Assembly: GCA_002344135.1 (NCBI GenBank)
Contig: DDTO01000004.1
Span: forward strand, 874,808 to 938,807
Direction of reading: 5' to 3'
DNA: 64,000 bases
DNA from: Chthonomonas sp. UBA2362
Lineage (GTDB): Bacteria > Armatimonadota > Fimbriimonadia > Fimbriimonadales > Fimbriimonadaceae
The position numbers and the translations under genes were made by a program. Below are positions 24,344-31,393 of this stretch, piece by piece (position 1 is the first letter of the stretch; each line of letters opens with the position of its first letter). The notes under the pieces are model-generated. The model did not search any database, was not told where the DNA came from, and worked only from the letters and a program-made list of their open reading frames with translations.

Positions 24344-25413
24344 GAGAAAATGGACAGGGTCGGTTGACCGTAAGCTTCAGCTCCGAAGTCGCCGACCAAT
24401 GGATGCCCGTCGAATACTTAACGACGGCCTTAGATGCCCTCCAGGAGGCCATCTACTTGCTCGCCATGCAGGAAGAAGGACGTCCCGTGCGGAAGCGAGA
24501 GAAGGCGGACGCCCGGTTGGCCGCCAAGTATGCCCTACGTTGCGGCGCGGTGCGTTCGGGAAGCGTGGTCATGGAAGGGATGATCGGCGATCCGACACAC
24601 GACTTGACTTCCTCGGAAAACGTAGAGAGGGTGCTCCACCGGTATTTTGCAGCGACCTCCGCGATCGCCGAACAAGACGCGGTCCGACTGCAAACGGTGG
24701 TTCCCGATTCGAGCCGGCGGGCCAAGTTCATCCAGGCATTTCGGCGAACGGCGCCGAAGGTGGGGAGCGGGTGGGTAGTCGAGATCGCCGAGCGCGGGGG
24801 GCCGGTGGTCCGGCTGACGGACAAACAGCAAGCCGCTGCCCGGGCTCTCCTATCGTCGTCTGAAGATTCCACCGCAATCCGGACCTTGACGGGTCGCCTG
24901 ACCAAGATCGACTTCGACAACCGCAGGGTGACGCTCTTCTATCCCGTGACCAGCCGGGAAATCGAGTGTTCTTATGGAGAAGAGCTGGAAGTCATGCTAC
25001 TCAAGAACCCGCGCGAACTGATTCAGGTCACGGGAACGGTCGTGCTCGACGCCAAGGGGCTCCCCGAGCGGATCCGAGAGGTCGAATCGATCGAGGAATT
25101 GGACTTGAACGAGATCGAGATCCGAGCTATCCCTTTGGACGGTGTGCGTATCGTGGCAACCCCAGCCTTGCGCCTCGCTCCGGAGTTGGACGAGACCGAG
25201 CCGCTGATCATCCTTACCGACCTTGACCTCGGGATTGACTGCTATGCCGCCACGAGAGAGGCATTGATCGAGGAATTGCGCGCTCAGCTCGCCATGCTTT
25301 GGTCGGAGTACGCTCTTGCCGAGGACGAGGGGTTGACCGAAGGGGCTCGGCGTCTAAAGGTGAATCTGCGAGCCCGGTTCGAGGAGGAGCCAGAGGCCAA
25401 GGGAACGGGCTGA
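24340..25413 (+). CDS. Uncharacterised protein, possible oversized antitoxin of a HicA-like pair
   Basis: The 357-residue protein matches no named domain I recognise. The N-terminal half is helical; residues ~185-260 look like a small beta barrel (RTLTGRLTKIDFDNRRVTLF). The last ~65 residues (DLDLGIDCYAATREALIEEL, then SEYALAEDEGLTEGARRLK) resemble the C-terminal parts of proteins that sit before HicA-like genes. One base after it comes a small HicA-like ORF, so I infer a toxin-antitoxin-like pair in which this is the antitoxin or regulator. It lies inside the type I restriction locus directly after hsdM, linked by ATGA overlaps. Confidence 0.6.
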   Translation: MRENGQGRLTVSFSSEVADQWMPVEYLTTALDALQEAIYLLAMQEEGRPVRKREKADARLAAKYALRCGAVRSGSVVMEGMIGDPTHDLTSSENVERVLHRYFAATSAIAEQDAVRLQTVVPDSSRRAKFIQAFRRTAPKVGSGWVVEIAERGGPVVRLTDKQQAAARALLSSSEDSTAIRTLTGRLTKIDFDNRRVTLFYPVTSREIECSYGEELEVMLLKNPRELIQVTGTVVLDAKGLPERIREVESIEELDLNEIEIRAIPLDGVRIVATPALRLAPELDETEPLIILTDLDLGIDCYAATREALIEELRAQLAMLWSEYALAEDEGLTEGARRLKVNLRARFEEEPEAKGTG

Positions 25414-25414
25414 C

Positions 25415-25681
25415 GTGGAAGCTAGCCTTCGGGCCAAGGGCTTTCGCGAGAATGCGAAGGCTGACCATCGCGTCTTCACCTACTTCACCCAGGAAGGTCT
25501 GAAGTCCGTGGTGTTCACGAAGACAAGCCACGGCAGCGGCTACCGGACCCTCGACGACGGTCTTCTCGGCCAGATGGCCCGACAATGCCGCTTGACAAAG
25601 GCCCGCTTTATCGAACTGGTGGACTGCCCCCTGTCGCAGGACGACTACGAGAAGGAGCTACAGGCAGGAGGGCATCTGTGA
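25415..25681 (+). CDS. Small HicA-like protein (putative toxin)
   Basis: An 88-residue protein with a GTG start one base after the preceding stop. The layout (LRAKGFRENAKADHRVFTYF, then FTKTSHGSGYRTLDDGLLGQM, and a closing DCPLSQDDYE) resembles a family of small double-stranded-RNA-binding-fold proteins related to HicA mRNA interferases. Its histidine in KTSHGSG may correspond to the HicA catalytic histidine. Family memory and context, not a search, support this. Tight coupling to the 357-residue gene suggests both function together; the unpaired HicB at 21535 is a less likely partner. Confidence 0.55.
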   Translation: MEASLRAKGFRENAKADHRVFTYFTQEGLKSVVFTKTSHGSGYRTLDDGLLGQMARQCRLTKARFIELVDCPLSQDDYEKELQAGGHL

Positions 25682-25764
25682 GGGCGCAAGACGGACCGGA
25701 GGGGCGCCAAATGCCCGCAAGGTAACCGGGGGAAGGCTTTGGCCCGAACGGCCCTTCCTCAGAG

Positions 25765-25812
25765 GCAGCGGAGGAGGAAATTCTGCGGCTGCTGCGAGAG
25801 GTGACGCGCTGA
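25765..25812 (+). pseudogene. Fragment of a second hsdM 3' end
   Basis: Fifteen codons plus stop (AAEEEILRLLREVTR) match the last fifteen codons of hsdM at 24258-24305 (AAEEEILRLLKEVTS): 13 of 15 residues and 36 of 48 bases agree by eye. No upstream hsdM sequence remains. It marks a recombination scar from another type I locus, at the end of the two-gene cassette 24340-25681. Confidence 0.7.
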
Positions 25813-25836
25813 GGCTCGAGGGAAATGAGGCAAGGG

Positions 25837-25842
25837 TAGACT
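25837..25842 (+). promoter_or_regulatory. -10 element of the TIGR04255 gene
   Basis: TAGACT, eight bases, ATG 25851. The TIGR04255-to-hsdS block may thus be transcribed separately from hsdM. Confidence 0.4.
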
Positions 25843-25850
25843 CCGTGACG

Positions 25851-26600
25851 ATGTCCGATGGACCGCTCCAACTGGACCATGCTCCCATCATCGAGGTCGT
25901 TGTCGACATCGAGTGCGACTTGGCGCCCGACTTTTCATTGCAAGCGGTCGAGCCGAGCGCCGTGGACGCTTTCCGGGCACGCTATCCGAAGAAGTCGTAT
26001 CAGTTTGTCGAGCAAGTGTCCTGGGCGGTGACTCCCGAGGGCAGCTCGCAAGAGCATCGTCGAACCTTGCAGGCGCTGCGATTCCACGACGAAGCCGACA
26101 GGCAGCTCGTGCAGGTGCGGGCCACCGGCTTTTCCTTCAACCGGCTCGCCCCTTACACGTCCTTGGACGACTACCTCCCGATGATTCGCCTGGAGTGGGA
26201 CATCTTCTGCCAGGTGGCCAAGCCGGTGCAGGTCACCGGCGCCCGCCTTCGGTACATCAATCGCATCGAACTGCCGTCCGGCCCGATCGAGATCGCCGAG
26301 TACTTCACCGTCGGCAAATCCCTGCCCTATGCCGACCTCACGTTGACGAGAATCGTGAACCAGTTCGCAGCGATCGAGGAAACGACCGGAGCAACGGCAA
26401 AGGTGACGCTGGCCGACTCGCATGAATCGCCCTCGAATGCCGTTTTCATCCTCGATATCGAAGCCGAGCGACAACGGTCGATCGAACCGGACGATTGGGA
26501 CTCGATCGAAGCGACCCTCCTCGAACTGCGCGGATTGAAGAACCGTCTCTTTCGAGGAGCCCTGACGGACTCATGTATAAAACTCTTTCAAGACCCATGA
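25851..26600 (+). CDS. TIGR04255 family protein
   Basis: A 249-residue protein with the hallmarks of the TIGR04255 family: N-terminal LDHAPIIEVVVDIEC, then FSFNRLAPYTSLDDYLP, ARLRYINRIELP, and a C-terminal ECD-type helix with a conserved FRGALTDSCIKLF. The family is sporadic, of unknown function, and often found beside restriction or toxin-antitoxin genes. It is first in a run of three overlapping genes leading to hsdS; the next ORF begins 28 bases inside its end. Start is ATG 25851 (or GTG 25845). Confidence 0.85.
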   Translation: MSDGPLQLDHAPIIEVVVDIECDLAPDFSLQAVEPSAVDAFRARYPKKSYQFVEQVSWAVTPEGSSQEHRRTLQALRFHDEADRQLVQVRATGFSFNRLAPYTSLDDYLPMIRLEWDIFCQVAKPVQVTGARLRYINRIELPSGPIEIAEYFTVGKSLPYADLTLTRIVNQFAAIEETTGATAKVTLADSHESPSNAVFILDIEAERQRSIEPDDWDSIEATLLELRGLKNRLFRGALTDSCIKLFQDP

Positions 26601-27070
26601 TCTCGATGATGGCCGCCTCGGTCGTGATGTATGCCCCCGCCGTCTCTTCTGAGAGTACGGATCTTGCTCGAACCCTCGAGCAGGTGGCGCAGCAGCGGGA
26701 GACGTCGGTAGCGCTCGGTGCGCGACTGCGAGCCGTTGAGGACGCCCTAGCGGACGCGATCGCCGACTCGCCCGGTGTGGAGGATAGGGTTCGAAACGAG
26801 GCTTCGCGGCTCCTGCTCGCTCTGCCGAGCGATCTGCCGCTCCCCGAGTTCGCCGTGGAGGACGATGGGGCGATCGCGGTCGAATGGTTGCCGTCCCGGT
26901 CCCGCATGGTCTCCCTCAGCGTCCACGGCCGGGGCCGCGTGGCCTACGCTTGGCTCGACGGGACCGACAAGGGCCATGGGGTGGCCCGTTTCAATGGCAA
27001 GGAGCTGCCCGAAGTGCTGCTCAGCGTGATCAGGAGCGTGACCGATGGTTCTCGATTCCGGGCTGCCTGA
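26573..27070 (+). CDS. Uncharacterised protein of the TIGR04255-associated trio
   Basis: A 165-residue protein starting at ATG 26573 inside the end of the TIGR04255 gene. A weak hydrophobic N-terminus (MISMMAASVVMYAPA) precedes a helical segment and a compact alpha/beta domain with FAVEDDGAIAVEWLPSRS. The latter recalls a type of short protein seen with TIGR04255 genes, in which a beta-hairpin with E-W residues recurs; I know no function. It overlaps the next gene by 26 bases, so the three are co-translated. Confidence 0.6.
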   Translation: MYKTLSRPMISMMAASVVMYAPAVSSESTDLARTLEQVAQQRETSVALGARLRAVEDALADAIADSPGVEDRVRNEASRLLLALPSDLPLPEFAVEDDGAIAVEWLPSRSRMVSLSVHGRGRVAYAWLDGTDKGHGVARFNGKELPEVLLSVIRSVTDGSRFRAA

Positions 27071-27461
27071 CGCGGTCGGAGACGACGAGAGGCTTGCAAG
27101 GCTCGTTCATGAGCGAAGCAAGTTCAACAGCGCGGGCGCGAAGCCAGCCGCCTTTGTGCCGCCCGCCAACGGCGCTTTGTCGGTGGCCCGCCATAGCGCC
27201 GAGCCGGTCGAGGAGTTGGAGCGGTTGGCGCTGGAGTACCTCGGCGGAAAGCGCGCCTACGGCGCGGCGACTCTGCTCGCTTCGGAAGTTCGGACGATCG
27301 GGCTCGACGTGCTTGCCGAGGAGCCCCCGCCCCGGCATGCGAACATCCTCGGCTGGCCCACCTCGACCGACGAAGACGAGCAGAAGGCGCAGCGGAAGCT
27401 CCGGGCCTTAGAACTGGCCTCGAAGGCTGGATGGGTTGCGTTCGCCGGAGGTGCCTCGTGA
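27045..27461 (+). CDS. Uncharacterised protein preceding hsdS
   Basis: A 138-residue protein with ATG at 27045 overlapping the preceding gene and a stop overlapping the hsdS start (GTGA). An N-terminal basic segment (LVHERSKFNSAGAKPAAFVP) is followed by a helical region. I recognise no domain. Third gene of the trio 25851-27461, it probably functions with the TIGR04255 protein (inference from overlap). Confidence 0.6.
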   Translation: MVLDSGLPDAVGDDERLARLVHERSKFNSAGAKPAAFVPPANGALSVARHSAEPVEELERLALEYLGGKRAYGAATLLASEVRTIGLDVLAEEPPPRHANILGWPTSTDEDEQKAQRKLRALELASKAGWVAFAGGAS

Positions 27462-28816
27462 GCGATGGGAGGGATGCCCGCGGAGTGGGGGGGGGCGGAA
27501 GAGACGATCGGGCGCCGGATGCAGGAGGTGCCACGGGGATCCAGCTTCGCCATTTGTGCCGGGTGACGAGTGGTGCAACACCGGAGAGCGGAAGACCCGA
27601 GTATTGGGACGGGCAAATCCTATGGGTGACCCCCGAGGATCTAAGTGGCCTTGCGTCGTACATCCTACGAGAGACCCGCAGAAAGATCACACTTCCGGGT
27701 TTTGAGGCCTGCGGGGTGACGCTTGCAAAGGAAGGCTCGATCGTCCTTACCAAACGTGCCCCAATCGGCCAGGTAGCCGTATTGGCACATCCGGCATGCT
27801 CCAATCAAGGTTGTTTCTTGCTCACCCCAACAGGACGGGCTGACTCTCGGTTCATTTACTATTGGCTCACCAGCCAAGGTTCCCGCCTGCAAGCCCTTGG
27901 ACGCGGTTCGACCTTCATGGAGCTCAGCACGGATGATCTGAAGGCGCTCAAGACTCCCGTGCCGCCCCTTGAGCAGCAGCGGGCGATTGCGGACTATTTG
28001 GACCGGGAGACGGCGCGGATCGATGCCCTCATCGCGGCGAAGGAGCGTCTGCTCGGCCTCTTGGCCGAGAAGCGGCGGGCTTTGATCACCCACGCGGTGA
28101 CCCGCGGCCTCGACCCCACCGCCCCCCTCCGCGACTCCGGCATCCCCTGGCTCGGCCCCATCCCTTCCCATTGGGCCACGCCGCCCGTGTACGCTTGCTT
28201 CGAAGTCCAACTGGGGCGTATGTTGGACGAGAAGCGGGCCCCGGGCCAACACCAAGCTCCGTACCTGCGAAACGTAGATGTTCAATGGGATTCGGTGAAC
28301 ACCGCGGATCTACCGGAAATGGACTTCGCCGAAACTGATAGAGTGAAGTATGCCCTCCATCCAGGCGATATTCTCGTCTGCGAAGGCGGCGAAGTTGGCC
28401 GCTCCGCGATCTGGCGAGGGGAGCGGCCCGATTGTTTCTACCAAAAAGCCTTGCACAGGCTGCGCGCTTTGCATTCCGATCTCGTGCTTCCGGAGTTTTT
28501 TGCTTTCGTCATGCGGGCCTGCGTGGGCTTGGGCGTGTTCGGAGCCATGTCTACCGGCTCCACGATCGAACACTTACCGGCAGAGAAGCTCCGTAATCTT
28601 CGATTTCCTCTTCCACCGCTCATGGAACAGCAAGCCATCGTCAAGCGCATGACTGGCTTCATGGAGAAGCTGACCGTCCTGAACGGCAAGATCGAGGTAA
28701 CGATCTCGCTGCTAAGGGAAAGGCGGGCAGGTCTCATCGCTGCCATGATCGGAAACTCACCCATCCATTGCGAGATGGATCATGCCACCCCCTCAGGGGC
28801 CACATCGAAGAATTAG
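27458..28816 (+). CDS. hsdS: Type I restriction-modification specificity subunit HsdS
   Basis: This 452-residue target-recognition subunit has two target recognition domains (about 26-160 and 225-390), each followed by a coiled-coil conserved region. The first begins PPLEQQRAIADYLDRETARI and the second PPLMEQQAIVKRMTG. The linker GLDPTAPLRDSGIPWLGPIP is typical between repeats. Each domain reads one half of a bipartite DNA site, which cannot be predicted here. GTG 27458 overlaps the preceding stop. The protein is full length. Confidence 0.93.
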   Translation: MSDGRDARGVGGGGRDDRAPDAGGATGIQLRHLCRVTSGATPESGRPEYWDGQILWVTPEDLSGLASYILRETRRKITLPGFEACGVTLAKEGSIVLTKRAPIGQVAVLAHPACSNQGCFLLTPTGRADSRFIYYWLTSQGSRLQALGRGSTFMELSTDDLKALKTPVPPLEQQRAIADYLDRETARIDALIAAKERLLGLLAEKRRALITHAVTRGLDPTAPLRDSGIPWLGPIPSHWATPPVYACFEVQLGRMLDEKRAPGQHQAPYLRNVDVQWDSVNTADLPEMDFAETDRVKYALHPGDILVCEGGEVGRSAIWRGERPDCFYQKALHRLRALHSDLVLPEFFAFVMRACVGLGVFGAMSTGSTIEHLPAEKLRNLRFPLPPLMEQQAIVKRMTGFMEKLTVLNGKIEVTISLLRERRAGLIAAMIGNSPIHCEMDHATPSGATSKN

Positions 28817-28883
28817 AACGCAGATGTTTTGCATCGTGAGGCAAGTTCTACGCATCTTATGCGGAACACCGAAGAGTCCAGGA

Positions 28884-29564
28884 ATGGAGCCGACGGATCG
28901 CGCGAGGCTCCGAGACCTGATGGCTCGCGAGAGCTGGGAAGTGCAAAAGCTGCGGTTGGCAGAGTCGGAGCAAGCCTACTATCAGGCGAAGTTGAGCGCA
29001 GGCATCATCGCTAGTTTTGCGTCTGCTGGAGCCTTGGGATCGGTGATCAGCCTCTTTGCAGTTCTACGAGGCGGAAGCCGAACCGATCCACCCTGGACTC
29101 TCTGTATCGCTATTGGCAGTATTCTTCTCTTATTGGCTGGTTCTGCTTGGGCATTGTTGGGGTGCATCACGAGAAAACTAAACGAGATACCGCACCCGGA
29201 CAAGATCCTCGATACCGCCAGCAACTATCCTACGGAAGCGCACTTTTATAGGCAACTAATTGTCAACGCCAACGCTCCGATTGAAGCGTACAGGAGGGCA
29301 ACAGCCTCGATTGGCCTCCATCTTCGCGTGTCACTTGGAATCCTGATGGTATCAATGGCTCTATCATTGCCGCATGCCCTCTGGTTGGCTCATAATGCGA
29401 GCATGACAGACGAAACGACACCGCCGACGCCGGCACCAGCCTCGGAGATGCCTCCTGCACCTGCCGCCATGGACGGGGAATTGATTCACAAGGACATTGG
29501 GCCCGGGAACGCCCCTACGGTGCCTCCCATCGAGCACAAGGGCGGAACAGGTCGAGAGAAGTAA
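28884..29564 (+). CDS. Uncharacterised 3-TM membrane protein
   Basis: A 226-residue protein (ATG 28884; ATG 28824 would add 20 residues). A charged N-terminal helix precedes three hydrophobic segments: IIASFASAGALGSVISLFAV, TLCIAIGSILLLLAGSAWAL, and GILMVSMALSLPHALWL near residue 165. A Pro/Thr-rich tail of about 50 residues follows. The 2TM-plus-cytoplasmic-linker-plus-TM layout recalls SLATT-type or other pore-like effectors seen in defence islands, but no such domain can be claimed. Its DNA looks less GC-rich than its neighbours, suggesting transfer. It sits 67 bases after hsdS. Confidence 0.6.
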   Translation: MEPTDRARLRDLMARESWEVQKLRLAESEQAYYQAKLSAGIIASFASAGALGSVISLFAVLRGGSRTDPPWTLCIAIGSILLLLAGSAWALLGCITRKLNEIPHPDKILDTASNYPTEAHFYRQLIVNANAPIEAYRRATASIGLHLRVSLGILMVSMALSLPHALWLAHNASMTDETTPPTPAPASEMPPAPAAMDGELIHKDIGPGNAPTVPPIEHKGGTGREK

Positions 29565-29718
29565 GGAGCGTCCCCGGATAACGAAGGCGAGACTCGGTTT
29601 GCAGGCCTGCTGATTGCCTCGAACGCTCACAATCTGGTGCAGCCCGCTTGTGCACGCATGCTTGGACGCGCTCGCCTTTGCCATCGCTTTCACCGGTCGA
29701 ATCGTTGTCCCGCCGCGA
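29565..29718. other. Intergenic region between convergent genes
   Basis: About 150 bases between the 3-TM protein gene and the TOPRIM-like pseudogene. I see no gene and no clear terminator. Confidence 0.5.
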
Positions 29719-30231
29719 TCATGAGCATGAGTTCGTATTGAACGAGCGAGGAAAAATGACGACGCCGAGGGCCTCGTCGAGCCGCTCGAGTTCGGAACGG
29801 TTATGCGCAAGCAGTGGATGCTTCCATACATCTTGCTCTCCGTCGCAGCATTCGCGGGCCAGCTTCCGACCAACTTTCTCATAACTCCCCAGGTTCGCCT
29901 TCTTGAGGTCTTCGGGCTCGCTCCAACAGCCCAGAACGAACACCCGGCTTCGGACCGAGTCATCGATCCCTTCGAGAACTGCTTCAAGTCTGGAGTCGTT
30001 TTGGTCGAAGTCGACGATGAGCAACACGTGACGGTGCGGGTAGCTCGCAAGCTGTGACGAATGCTCTTCGATCACACGGGCCCGTGCCTGAGTTCACCCA
30101 CCCGCCACATCCTCGATCTGTATCTGCCGCTGATTCACTTCCGGCTCCAGCAGGAATCCGTTCGCCAGTTGGCGGCAGGCATCGTCTTCGGGCACGACGA
30201 ACAAGTGCGGACGGTGTTTGTTCACGCTCAC
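29719..30231 (-). pseudogene. TOPRIM-like partner of an AAA ATPase, interrupted by in-frame TGA
   Basis: Read from GTG 30231, which overlaps the ATPase stop (GTGA), the frame encodes 170 residues with one internal TGA at codon 46 (30096-30094). The first half has HLFVVPEDDACRQLANGFLL, an acidic-strand motif; the second half has RHVLLIVDFDQ, a DxD strand. Together they suggest a TOPRIM/DUF4276-like fold. The stop follows VAGG, where relatives I recall carry Trp, so TGG to TGA is the likely change. A restart at GTG 30075 would give only the second half (118 residues). Either a recent nonsense pseudogene, a sequencing error, or readthrough. Confidence 0.7.
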
Positions 30232-31358
30232 GGCAGTTCGTCACCGCGAATTAGCGCATCGACGAGGTCGCCCTTGATCCCCAACTCGGCCACCGGCCGC
30301 ACCTGCGTCGGCTCGAGATGCGATGCCCGATGGAGAAGCAGCGTGTTCTCGTCCGAAAACCGGCGAATCGTTTCGGGGTGGTGGGAGGTCGCGATGAACT
30401 GCGATCCCGTCGGCAAGCGGCGCAGTTCCATGATGAAATGACCGATCTCGGAGAGTGCCAAATGATTGTCCGGCTCGTCCCAAAAGCAAAGTGATGGCCC
30501 ATAGGTACGGAGTGAGGCCAAGACCATAGCGGAAAGTAGGTAACACTTTTCTCCGTCCGATAAGTCTCCAAACGGCAGGCTCAACGTCTTGCCATTCGCC
30601 GCAAAGCGAACCGTCATGCTCCGCGCATCCGGGCCGATAAGCGGATTTTGAACATCTTGGAAGTCCGGAAAGATTGCGCGCATGTACGTATCGACACTGG
30701 TGTAGGCGGCAGGAGAAAGGGCGAGGAGCCCCGTAAACCAGGCGGCAAAGTTCTCGCCCGTGAGCATGGGCTGAAGCGTGTCTCCTTTGGATTCACCCTC
30801 GATAAGGGAGGGCAAGGGCGCCAGCACGATCAGACTTCGGAGGAAGCGTTTGAACTTAAAGAGGGGATCTGCCTCCGATCGCTCCTGCACGATAGGCAAT
30901 GCGATCAGGTGCCAATCCACACGGAAGCGGGCCTCGACCTCGTCGAAGTGCTTTGGCATGAACACCTGGGCGAGTTCGCGGGAGTAGACGACTTTGTTAT
31001 CGACATGGAGCGACTCCTCGGCCACCCTGAGTTCATAGAAGTCTGGAGGCAGTTCGAGAACGAGTGCATACCGAAAGCTTTGACTTTCGATATCGCATTC
31101 GATCTCGAATCTCATCCGTTCGGTCTCACCGCTGCTAGGCGGCATGCCATTGCTCGTCCGAGGAAAGTCACGAAGCTTGACCAAGGAACCGACTCGGTTT
31201 TCGCCGCGCGCCACCGCCTGCAGGATTTCCAGGACCTTTCTGACCGTGCTCTTCCCGGCTCCGTTTCGCCCTATGAGGAGGAAGGTGGAGTCCGATCCTA
31301 GCCTGAGTTCGAAGTTCAAGAAGCAACGGTAGTTGTGAGCGTACAGGCGCGTGATCAC
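30228..31358 (-). CDS. AAA/ABC-type ATPase of the RecF/OLD-like group
   Basis: This 376-residue ATPase has a RecF/SMC-like head. Walker A is GRNGAGKST (30-38), a signature-like motif is LSDGEKCYLLSAMVL, Walker B is LCFWDEPDNHL, and the switch histidine is in FIATSHHPE. Single-protein ATPases of this kind with a TOPRIM-like or nuclease partner are common in phage-defence loci. Here the partner is the damaged gene 29719-30231. The pair is inserted antisense between hsdS and hsdR. GTG 31358 has a -10-like TATCGT six bases upstream. The ATPase itself looks intact. Confidence 0.85.
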   Translation of the reverse strand: MITRLYAHNYRCFLNFELRLGSDSTFLLIGRNGAGKSTVRKVLEILQAVARGENRVGSLVKLRDFPRTSNGMPPSSGETERMRFEIECDIESQSFRYALVLELPPDFYELRVAEESLHVDNKVVYSRELAQVFMPKHFDEVEARFRVDWHLIALPIVQERSEADPLFKFKRFLRSLIVLAPLPSLIEGESKGDTLQPMLTGENFAAWFTGLLALSPAAYTSVDTYMRAIFPDFQDVQNPLIGPDARSMTVRFAANGKTLSLPFGDLSDGEKCYLLSAMVLASLRTYGPSLCFWDEPDNHLALSEIGHFIMELRRLPTGSQFIATSHHPETIRRFSDENTLLLHRASHLEPTQVRPVAELGIKGDLVDALIRGDELP

Positions 31359-31364
31359 GATCCT

Positions 31365-31370
31365 ACGATA
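31365..31370 (-). promoter_or_regulatory. -10 element of the AAA ATPase gene, leaderless type
   Basis: On the minus strand TATCGT, six bases, GTG 31358. It lies only ten bases from the divergent hsdR -10. Confidence 0.45.
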
Positions 31371-31380
31371 CCCAGCGGCA

Positions 31381-31386
31381 CATAAT
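31381..31386 (+). promoter_or_regulatory. -10 element of hsdR, leaderless type
   Basis: CATAAT, seven bases, ATG 31394. The more upstream ATG at 31385 lies within the hexamer and is unlikely to be used. Confidence 0.5.
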
Positions 31387-31393
31387 GTCCTTC

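Noticed and set aside
30094..30096. TGA read as Trp or selenocysteine as a general code feature
   Set aside because: Many genes in the window end in TGA (e.g. hsdM, mntA), so TGA is a normal stop; no selenocysteine insertion hairpin was seen after it.
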